Assembly (NCBI GenBank): GCA_001683895.1
Contig: LXQJ01000051.1
Location: 56,917-94,281, forward strand
Origin: Luteimonas sp. ANT-B3E
GTDB taxonomy: Bacteria > Pseudomonadota > Gammaproteobacteria > Xanthomonadales > Xanthomonadaceae
Direction of reading: 5' to 3'
DNA: 37,365 bases
The notes under the pieces were generated by a model, which worked only from the letters and a program-made list of their open reading frames with translations, was not told the origin of the DNA and did not search any database. Positions 24,551 to 32,756 of this stretch are shown one piece after another. The position numbers were made by a program, and so were the translations under genes. Within the stretch, counting starts at the first letter, position 1; the number at the start of each line of letters is the position of its first letter.

Positions 24551-25735
24551 ATGACATCGCTCACGCGCCCCATCGCGGCTATCGCGGCTATCGCGGCTTC
24601 GTCTCGTCTGCTAGCGGCATCGGCGCTGCTCGCAGCCGTCGCGACCGTCGCCCCCCTTGGGGCGTACGCCGCCCCGGCCCTGGGCACCCTCGGCGGCAGC
24701 AACATCACGTTCGAAGGCCTGCTGCAGGGCGACGGCAACTGGTACCACGAGGACGTCCGCGAGCTCGACGGTCGCGACGACCGCGACCTGGCGATCCGCC
24801 GCGCCGATCTCTTGCTCAGGGGCACGGGTCCCGGCCCGCTCGACTGGGTCGCGGGATACGACGCCCGGGGCGAGCGCTGGCTGGACGTCAACCTGCGCGC
24901 GCGCTTCGGCCGGGGCGACCGCCACGCGCTGCAGGCGGGACAGTTCAAGCACGTCAACAGCCTCGAGGAGCTGTCGAGCACGCGCAGCAACGACTTCATT
25001 GCCAAGGCCACGGTGACGACCATCTACGCCATCGCGCGACGCGCCGGCGTCGGCTATGGCTACGCCGGCGACACCGCCGGCCTGTCGTTCAGCGCATTCG
25101 ACCGCGAGATCACCAGCGGCCAGGCGACCGGCCGCGGCAGCGGTGCACGCGTCTGGTGGGCGCCGCTGCACGGCGGCGCCCAGGTGCTGCACGTGGGCGC
25201 GGCGTATGTCACACAGGATCCCGGGAGCGCCGGCACCCGCGTGCGTGCCCGCCCCAACGCCGACCTCACCAACCTGCGACTCGTCGACGCCGGCCAGATG
25301 GACGACGCCCGGCGGATTGGTACCGGCAGCGTCGAGGCACTGTGGGTGCGCGGCCCGGTGAAGCTTCAGGCCGAGGCCTTCCGCAGTACCGTCGAGCGCG
25401 ACGCGGGACCTGATTTCGACAGCGACGGCGCTTATGCCAGCGCGGTGTGGAACCTGCGCGGCCAGGGCTGGGGCTACCGCGGCGGGCTGCCGGTGACGCC
25501 TGTGCCCGGCGTTGGCGAGCCCTGCAGGTGGCAGCTGGCGCTGCGCTACGACCACATCGACCTCGATGACGGCGCCGTGCGCGGGGGCTGGCAGGACGCA
25601 TGGACGGTTGGCGTCAACGCCTACATCGGAGCGCATGCCAAGGCGATGCTCAACTACGTGCGCATCGACAGTCGCCGCGGCGGCGTCGACGACGACCCCG
25701 CGATCTTCGAGGCCCGCTTCCAGCTGCACTGGTAG
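24551..25735 (+). CDS. OprO/OprP-family phosphate-selective porin
   Basis: 394 residues. A long signal peptide (about 40 residues, ending AYAAPA) contains a threefold IAA repeat. The mature part begins with FEGLLQGDGNWYHEDVRELDGRDDRDLAIRRADLLLRG and continues with WVAGYDARGERWLDVNLRARF and GQFKHVNSLEELSSTRSNDFI. This matches the Porin_O_P family of 16-stranded barrels, in which Arg/Lys ladders select phosphate or polyphosphate. It ends WNLRGQGWGYRG ... FQLHW, with a terminal aromatic residue as in outer-membrane barrels. A PhoB box upstream supports a role in Pi uptake. A loose homologue with other anion specificity cannot be excluded. The ATG at 24551 lacks a clear ribosome-binding site. Confidence 0.88.
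   Translation: MTSLTRPIAAIAAIAASSRLLAASALLAAVATVAPLGAYAAPALGTLGGSNITFEGLLQGDGNWYHEDVRELDGRDDRDLAIRRADLLLRGTGPGPLDWVAGYDARGERWLDVNLRARFGRGDRHALQAGQFKHVNSLEELSSTRSNDFIAKATVTTIYAIARRAGVGYGYAGDTAGLSFSAFDREITSGQATGRGSGARVWWAPLHGGAQVLHVGAAYVTQDPGSAGTRVRARPNADLTNLRLVDAGQMDDARRIGTGSVEALWVRGPVKLQAEAFRSTVERDAGPDFDSDGAYASAVWNLRGQGWGYRGGLPVTPVPGVGEPCRWQLALRYDHIDLDDGAVRGGWQDAWTVGVNAYIGAHAKAMLNYVRIDSRRGGVDDDPAIFEARFQLHW
24572..24598 (+). repeat. Three tandem copies of a 9-bp repeat in the porin signal peptide
   Basis: ATCGCGGCT occurs three times in a row (24572-24580, 24581-24589, 24590-24598), encoding Ile-Ala-Ala each time in the hydrophobic part of the porin leader. Because the unit is a multiple of three, slippage would change leader length without shifting the frame. 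Confidence 0.85.
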
Positions 25736-25771
25736 CCGCGCCATCAGCTGCCCTCGCCCGGGTGCGTGCGG

Positions 25772-25811
25772 CTGTCACCGCGCCGCCATCCCGCTGCCAT
25801 CACGGTTACAT
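25772..25811 (+). promoter_or_regulatory. Array of four PhoB-box-like half-sites upstream of the glycosyltransferase gene
   Basis: CTGTCAC (25772), CCGCCAT (25783), CTGCCAT (25794) and GTTACAT (25805) start exactly 11 bp apart, which corresponds to two adjacent PhoB dimers. Individual half-sites are less perfect than at the porin promoter, but the fourfold period is striking. A weak -10 (CAACCT at 25822-25827, preceded by TG) follows 10 bases after the last one. The 114-base gap after the porin shows no terminator. Confidence 0.6.
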
Positions 25812-25823
25812 CCCGCTCCTGCA

Positions 25824-25845
25824 ACCTCCGTGCAACATCGGAGGT
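25824..25845 (+). other. Potential hairpin masking the ribosome-binding site of the glycosyltransferase gene
   Basis: ACCTCCG (25824-25830) is the exact complement of CGGAGGT (25839-25845), which holds the GGAGG Shine-Dalgarno sequence 5-6 bases before the ATG at 25850; the loop is 8 bases. If transcription begins upstream of 25824, the stem would limit translation. If it begins at the -10 proposed at 25822-25827, the stem would not form. Confidence 0.5.
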
Positions 25846-25849
25846 GCGC

Positions 25850-27001
25850 ATGCGCTACGCGATTGTCAGCGAGACCTATCCACCCGAGGTCAATGGCGTC
25901 GCGCTGACCGTGCAGGAGATGGAGCGCGGGCTGCGCGCCCGCGGCCATTGCGTCGACGTGCTGCGGCCACGGCAATCGCCCACGCAGCGGACGGCCGCGC
26001 ACGAACGCCTGGTCCCCGCGCTGGGCCTGCCGCGCTACCCCGGCCTTCGCCTTGGGCTGCCGGCCCCGGGCAGCGTCCAGCACCAGTGGCGCCAGCGGCG
26101 TCCTGCCGCGGTCTACATCGCCACCGAAGGCCCGCTGGGCTGGTGTGCGCTGCGCGCCGCGCGGCGGCTCGGCATCCCGGTCGCCACCGGCCTGCACACC
26201 CGCTTCGACGCCTATCTGCACGACTACGGCGTGGGGCTGCTGGCACCGCTGGCGCTGCGCTGGATGCGACATTTCCACAATGGCGGCGACGCGACGCTGG
26301 TGCCGACCGCGGAGCTCGCCGACGCGCTGCGAGAACGTGGTTTCGACAAGGTGGAGCGCCTGCCGCGTGCGGTCGATACCGTGCGCTTCGATCCCGCCAA
26401 TCGCGATCCAGCACTACGCTCGGCGTGGGGCGTGGCGCCCGACGGCCTCGCTGTCGTGCATGTGGGCCGCGTCGCGGCGGAGAAGAACCTCACCCTCGCT
26501 GTCGATGCCTTCCGCGCGCTGCAGGAACGACGCCCGGACGCGCGCTTCGTGTGGGTCGGCGAGGGCCCGGAGCTGCCTGCACTGCGCGCGGCGAACCCGG
26601 ACTTCGTGTTCTGCGGTATCCGCCGCGACGAGGACCTGGCCCGGCACTTCGCCAGCGCCGACCTGTTCCTGTTCCCCAGCCACTCCGAGACCTTCGGCAA
26701 CGTCACCCTCGAGGCCATGGCCAGCGGCGTGCCGACGGTGGCGTTCCGCTACGGCGCCGCGCGCGAGCACCTCCTGCACGGCCTGCACGGCGCCGCGATC
26801 GAGGATCGCGACGAGGATGCATTCGTCGAGGCGGCGTGCCGGCTCGCGGTGGCCAACGACTGCCGGCGCGAAATGGGTCGCCGGGCGCGCGACGGCGTGC
26901 GCCACCTGCGCCCGGCGCAGGTGGCGGCCGACGTCGACGCCCTGCTGCAGCGCATCGTCGACCAGCGGGCAGGCCAGCATGCGCGCATCGCCCTGGCGTG
27001 A
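25850..27001 (+). CDS. GT4-family glycosyltransferase, candidate glycolipid synthase
   Basis: 383 residues. The ATG is backed by GGAGG. The GT-B fold has an N-terminal half beginning MRYAIVSETYPPEVNGVALTV and containing GLHTRFDAYLHDYG (about 114-127). The C-terminal half carries the sugar-nucleotide site: HVGRVAAEKN (Arg207, Lys212) and SETFGNVTLEAM with the E-x7-E pair Glu280/Glu288. These motifs group it with GT4 enzymes such as the DAG or lipid glycosyltransferases related to SqdX/SQD2 and PimB. There is no membrane segment; binding to the cytoplasmic membrane face is likely. It overlaps a PAP2 phosphatase gene by 23 bases and has PhoB-like half-sites upstream, which suggests glycosylation of diacylglycerol during phosphate shortage. 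The acceptor is inferred; transfer to other lipids or polysaccharide remains possible. Confidence 0.87.
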   Translation: MRYAIVSETYPPEVNGVALTVQEMERGLRARGHCVDVLRPRQSPTQRTAAHERLVPALGLPRYPGLRLGLPAPGSVQHQWRQRRPAAVYIATEGPLGWCALRAARRLGIPVATGLHTRFDAYLHDYGVGLLAPLALRWMRHFHNGGDATLVPTAELADALRERGFDKVERLPRAVDTVRFDPANRDPALRSAWGVAPDGLAVVHVGRVAAEKNLTLAVDAFRALQERRPDARFVWVGEGPELPALRAANPDFVFCGIRRDEDLARHFASADLFLFPSHSETFGNVTLEAMASGVPTVAFRYGAAREHLLHGLHGAAIEDRDEDAFVEAACRLAVANDCRREMGRRARDGVRHLRPAQVAADVDALLQRIVDQRAGQHARIALA

Positions 27002-27527
27002 ACGCTGGCACTCGCGCGACGGCGGCTGGTGCCTCCGCGCCAACCGCCTGTGCATGCGCCGCGGCGTGCTGCGCTACTTTGCGGTTGTCAGCCGGCTCGG
27101 CGACGGCGCGTTCTGGTACGCGCTGATGGCGTGGCTGGTGGTCCGCGACGGCCTGTCCGGCCTGGCCGCGGCCGCGCACCTCGCCGTCACCGGCGCAATG
27201 GCGCTGGCACTGTACCGCGCCCTCAAACGCTGGACCCGCCGTCCGCGGCCATTCGCCGCCGACGTCCGCATCCGGGCCTGGGTCGCACCGCTCGACGAGT
27301 TCAGTTTCCCGTCCGGCCACACCCTGCACGCAGTCGCCTTCACCCTGGTCGCGATGGCGTACGACGCGGTCCTTGGCTGGGTGCTGCTGCCGTTCACCGC
27401 CTCGGTCGCGGTCTCGCGCGTCGTGCTGGGTCTGCACTACCCGAGTGACGTCCTCGCCGCGCTCGCGATCGGCAGTGGCCTCGCCGGCCTGTCGCTCGCC
27501 CTGGTACCGATCGGCAGCTTCTTCTGA
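26979..27527 (+). CDS. PAP2-family membrane phosphatase
   Basis: 182 residues from an ATG inside the end of the glycosyltransferase gene (23-base overlap). All three PAP2 motifs are intact: KRWTRRPRP (Lys83-Pro91), PSGH (111-114) and SRVVLGLHYPSD (Ser136-Asp147, catalytic His143). Hydrophobic segments at about 42-60, 64-80, 114-130 and 155-178 agree with an integral membrane enzyme whose active site faces the periplasm. Members dephosphorylate phosphatidic acid, PGP, undecaprenyl pyrophosphate or related lipids. Translational coupling to a lipid-type glycosyltransferase suggests that it supplies diacylglycerol. The substrate cannot be fixed by sequence alone. Confidence 0.88.
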   Translation: MRASPWRERWHSRDGGWCLRANRLCMRRGVLRYFAVVSRLGDGAFWYALMAWLVVRDGLSGLAAAAHLAVTGAMALALYRALKRWTRRPRPFAADVRIRAWVAPLDEFSFPSGHTLHAVAFTLVAMAYDAVLGWVLLPFTASVAVSRVVLGLHYPSDVLAALAIGSGLAGLSLALVPIGSFF

Positions 27528-27750
27528 CGCCCTCGGTGTCGTGAGCAAGCGGGGCGCGAAAACACGCCCACGAAGCAACGGCTCGATCCGCGCGTTGCCT
27601 GCGGTCGCCGAGCGCTCCGTGCCTGGCGCGGATCACCGCCCCAATCGGTGAGAGCCGTCACATCGCGACGCCTTCACCCGGAATACACGCGTGCTAGGCT
27701 CGAAAATCCGACCCCCGTCGACCCCGTCCTGTCCTGAGGAACCCTCTGCA
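27528..27750 (+). promoter_or_regulatory. Intergenic region with probable bactofilin promoter
   Basis: No gene is seen in these 223 bases. A candidate promoter is TTCACC (27673-27678), 16 bases, then TAGGCT (27695-27700), preceded by TG as in extended -10 promoters. GAGGA at 27736-27740 is the likely ribosome-binding site of the bactofilin gene. There is no PhoB-like repeat here and no good terminator for the PAP2 transcript. Confidence 0.4.
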
Positions 27751-28308
27751 ATGGCCATCTTCAACGCCCCGAGCCTGCCCAAGAAGGATGTCCCCTCCTT
27801 CGCCCACGACACGCCCACGCAGCCCGCCCCACCGGTGCGCGACATCGCGCCGCCAGCGGTGGCGGACTTCCATCCCACCCAGGCGTCCCCGCCGCGCCAG
27901 ACCCCCGCCGCCGAGCCGCGCGACACCCTCAAGGAGTCGCTGATCGCCTCCGACCTGACCATCGAGGGCAAGATCGAAGGCGCTGGACACGTCCGCATCG
28001 CCGGCCGCTTCAAGGGCGACGTCAACGTCCAGGGCGACCTCACCATCGAAACCGGCGCCAAGCTCAACGGCGGCGTGCGCGCCAGGAAGGTCATCGTCGC
28101 CGGCGAGCTCGAGGGCAACATCGAATCCGCCGAGCGCGTCGAGCTGCTCGACACCGCCGTGCTCACCGGCGACCTCAAGGCTGGCTCGCTGACCGTGGCC
28201 GCCGGTGCCCGCATCCGCGGCCATATCGAGAGCGGCTGGGGTGACGTCAAGGACGCGCGCAAGGCCGACGCCCGCGAGGGCAGGAAAGACCTCGACCTCG
28301 CTTCGTGA
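27751..28308 (+). CDS. Bactofilin (polymer-forming cytoskeletal protein)
   Basis: 185 residues from ATG 27751 (MAIFNAPSLPKK). The first 60 residues are Pro-rich and disordered. Residues of about 68-165 form the bactofilin (DUF583) beta-helix, visible as repeating turns: LIASDLTIEGKIEGAGHVRIAGRFKGDVNVQGDLTIETGAKLNGGVRARKVIVAGELEGNI. The tail is Lys/Asp/Arg-rich. Bactofilins polymerise without nucleotides and position cell-wall enzymes or other proteins at the membrane. The stop overlaps the GTG of the zinc-ribbon gene, so the two are probably made together. Confidence 0.92.
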   Translation: MAIFNAPSLPKKDVPSFAHDTPTQPAPPVRDIAPPAVADFHPTQASPPRQTPAAEPRDTLKESLIASDLTIEGKIEGAGHVRIAGRFKGDVNVQGDLTIETGAKLNGGVRARKVIVAGELEGNIESAERVELLDTAVLTGDLKAGSLTVAAGARIRGHIESGWGDVKDARKADAREGRKDLDLAS

Positions 28309-28685
28309 GCGCACGCCCCGGTGCAGCGGGCGCTACGCGCACCTGCCCGCACTGCAAGACCGAGATCCTGGAAAGCGCGAGCATCTGCCCCTCGTGCCGG
28401 CATTACCTGCGCTTCGATTCCGCTCCCGCCGAAGTCGCCAAGGCCGCCGCCACGACCACCGCGCTGCAGGTCGAAGGCACCATCCGCCATCCCTCCGGCG
28501 GTGGCGCATGGGAGTACTCGGTCGTGCTGGTGATCCGCGACGACCTCGGCAACGAGGTCAAGCGGCAGGTCGTCGGCGTCGGCGCGATGCATGCCGGCGA
28601 GGAGCGCACCTTCAGTCTCGCCGTCGAGGTCATGCCGACCAGCGACATGCGCCGCGCACCGAAGCGCGGCGGCACGCGTCACTAG
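28305..28685 (+). CDS. Zinc-ribbon protein of unknown function, coupled to bactofilin
   Basis: 126 residues from a GTG overlapping the bactofilin stop (GTGA). Cys14-x2-Cys17 and Cys28-x2-Cys31 (CPHCKTEILESASICPSC) form a rubredoxin-like zinc ribbon. The rest (about 50-115) appears to be a single beta-rich domain (LQVEGTIRHPSGGGAWEYSVVLVIRDDLGNEVKRQVVGVG). There is no signal peptide or membrane segment. No specific function is recognised. The overlap with a cytoskeletal gene suggests a role in assembling or anchoring the bactofilin polymer. Confidence 0.75.
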   Translation: MSARPGAAGATRTCPHCKTEILESASICPSCRHYLRFDSAPAEVAKAAATTTALQVEGTIRHPSGGGAWEYSVVLVIRDDLGNEVKRQVVGVGAMHAGEERTFSLAVEVMPTSDMRRAPKRGGTRH

Positions 28686-28912
28686 CCACGAATACGCCAT
28701 GGGCCTGCACGGCCGCGCTGTCGGGCGTCGCCGGGAACTGGCAGTAGCCGAGCGACGGCGCAGGAACCGGGAGCATTCCACGCGAGGCGGCATCCGATGC
28801 GGTCAGCTTCCCCTGTGGCTTCGGCTCGTCGCGAGCTCGCACGCGCAATCCCGGTACGCGGGCCGCCCGGGGCCTGCCGCTATCATGCAGTCCCGCCCGC
28901 CTTGTCCCCGCC
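28686..28912 (+). other. Intergenic region upstream of liuC
   Basis: 227 bases without a credible gene. The only feature noted is TATCAT at 28881-28886, a possible -10 for the liu genes, with no clear -35. No Shine-Dalgarno sequence is visible before the liuC ATG, so the transcript may have a short leader. Confidence 0.3.
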
Positions 28913-29695
28913 ATGACCGATTCCCTGCGCATCGCCACCGCCGGCGCCGTCACCCGGCTGGTGCTGGACCGGCCGACACTGCACAACGCCTTCGACGCTG
29001 CGCTGGTCACGGCGATGACCGGCGCGCTGGATGCCGCCGCCGCCGATCCCGCGGTCCGCGTGGTGGTGCTGGAGGGCGCGGGCGCGTCGTTCTCCGCCGG
29101 TGCCGACCTGCAGTGGATGCGCGCGATGGCCGCCGCCAGCGAGGAAGACAACCGCGCCGACGCGCTGGCGCTGGCGCGGCTGATGCGCACCCTCGACGAG
29201 CTGCCCAAGCCGACGATTGCCCGCGTGCACGGCGCGGCCTACGGCGGCGGCGTCGGCTTGATCGCCTGCTGCGACATCGCGATCGGCGTGTCCGCGGCGA
29301 GCTTCGGGCTGACCGAGAGCCGCCTTGGCCTGCTGCCGGCGGTGATCTCGCCCTACGTCATCGCCGCCATCGGCCCCCGCCAGGCGCGGCGCTGGTTCGC
29401 GACCGCGGAGCGCTTCGACGCCGCCACTGCGCACCGGCTGGGCCTGCTGCACGAGGTCGTGGCCGCCGACGCCCTTGACGCGGCGGTCGCGCGACAGGCG
29501 ACGCTGCTGTGCCAGGCCGGCCCGGTTGCGGCGGCCGCCGCCAAGGCGCTGGTGCGCGCGGTGGTCGACGGCGACAGCCGCGATGCCGTCGACGCCGCCA
29601 ACGCGGCGCTGATCGCGCGCCTGCGGGTATCGCCCGAAGGCCAGGAAGGGATCGGCGCCTTCCTCGACAAGCGCGCGCCGGCCTGGACGTCGTGA
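28913..29695 (+). CDS. liuC: Methylglutaconyl-CoA hydratase LiuC
   Basis: 260 residues, crotonase fold. GGGVGLIACCDIAIG (about 111-125) and FGLTESRLGLLPAVISPYVIAAIG (131-154) are the characteristic LiuC segments. Glu135 is the one catalytic glutamate, while Gly115 replaces the second glutamate of ordinary enoyl-CoA hydratases. It hydrates 3-methylglutaconyl-CoA to HMG-CoA in leucine and isovalerate breakdown. It is followed by the carboxylase (liuD) and lyase (liuE) of the neighbouring steps, which fixes the assignment. liuR, liuA and liuB, usually alongside, are not in this window. Confidence 0.93.
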   Translation: MTDSLRIATAGAVTRLVLDRPTLHNAFDAALVTAMTGALDAAAADPAVRVVVLEGAGASFSAGADLQWMRAMAAASEEDNRADALALARLMRTLDELPKPTIARVHGAAYGGGVGLIACCDIAIGVSAASFGLTESRLGLLPAVISPYVIAAIGPRQARRWFATAERFDAATAHRLGLLHEVVAADALDAAVARQATLLCQAGPVAAAAAKALVRAVVDGDSRDAVDAANAALIARLRVSPEGQEGIGAFLDKRAPAWTS

Positions 29696-29833
29696 CCGCG
29701 GCTGGCACCCGTCACGCGCGCCCGGCTCTCGCCGGCCACACCGCCCTCCTTCCTGCCTCCAAGGCTTCCGGCATGCCCGACTCCGTCCTTTCCTCCGCAA
29801 TGGGTGCTGCCCGTCACCGCGGGATCCGGGCCG

Positions 29834-31855
<2,022 letters not shown>

Positions 31856-31856
31856 C

Positions 31857-32756
31857 GTGTCGCTCCCTGCCCGCGTGCGCATCGTCGAGGTCGGCCCGCG
31901 CGACGGCCTGCAGAACGAAGCCGCGCCCGTAGCCACCTGCGACAAGATCGCGCTCATCGACCGGCTGTCGGCCACCGGGCTGGACTGCATCGAGGCGACC
32001 AGCTTCGTCAGCCCGAAGTGGGTGCCGCAGCTGGCGGACGCGGCCGATGTGATGGCCGGCATCCGCCGTCGCGACGGCGTCGCCTACCCGGTGCTGGTGC
32101 CCAACCTGCAGGGCTACGAGCGCGCGCGCGCCGCAGGCGCTGACCAGGTATCGGTATTCAGCGCGGCGTCGGACGCGTTCAACCGCCGCAACACCAACGC
32201 CGGTGTCGACGAATCGCTGGCCAGGTTCGCGCCGGTGGTGGAGCGAGCAGCGGCCGACGGCGTCCGCGTCCGCGGCTACGTATCGACCGTGCTCGGCTGC
32301 CCCTACCAGGGCGAGGTGCCGGTGGCCGAGGTGGTCCGGGTCGCGGCGGCACTGCACGCGATGGGCTGCCGCGAGGTGTCGCTGGGCGACACGATCGGCG
32401 TCGGTACCCCGACGGCAGCGCGTGCGATGCTGCGCGCGGTCGCCGACGCGGTGCCGATGCCGGCGCTGGCGGTGCACTTCCATGACACCTACGGCCAGGC
32501 GCTGGCCAACGTGCTCGCGTGCCTGGAAGAAGGCGTGCGCGTGGTCGACGCCGCGGTGTCGGGCACCGGCGGCTGCCCGTATGCGCGCGGCGCCAGCGGC
32601 AACCTGGCCACCGAAGACCTGGTGTACATGCTGCACGGCATGGGCATCGAGACCGGCGTCGACCTCGACGCGCTGGTCGACACCGGCGCATGGCTCGCCG
32701 GCATCCTCGGGCGGCAGACGTCCAGCCGCGTCACCCGGGCGCGGCGCGGGTCATGA
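31857..32756 (+). CDS. liuE: Hydroxymethylglutaryl-CoA lyase
   Basis: 299 residues from a GTG one base after the liuD stop. TIM-barrel lyase motifs are VEVGPRDGLQNE (Arg15, Asp16), the metal-binding HFHDTYGQALAN (His207, His209) and the glycine-rich loop SGTGGCPYARGASGNLATEDLVYML with catalytic Cys240. It cleaves HMG-CoA to acetoacetate and acetyl-CoA, the last step of leucine catabolism. Its stop overlaps the ATG of a cyclic-di-GMP signalling gene (ATGA), an uncommon neighbour. All active-site residues are present. Confidence 0.95.
   Translation: MSLPARVRIVEVGPRDGLQNEAAPVATCDKIALIDRLSATGLDCIEATSFVSPKWVPQLADAADVMAGIRRRDGVAYPVLVPNLQGYERARAAGADQVSVFSAASDAFNRRNTNAGVDESLARFAPVVERAAADGVRVRGYVSTVLGCPYQGEVPVAEVVRVAAALHAMGCREVSLGDTIGVGTPTAARAMLRAVADAVPMPALAVHFHDTYGQALANVLACLEEGVRVVDAAVSGTGGCPYARGASGNLATEDLVYMLHGMGIETGVDLDALVDTGAWLAGILGRQTSSRVTRARRGS

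Noticed and set aside
27528..27660. Small frames and weak hairpin after the PAP2 gene
   Set aside because: The frames lack ribosome-binding sites and sensible composition; the GGGCG/CGCCC stem is only 5 bp with no T run.
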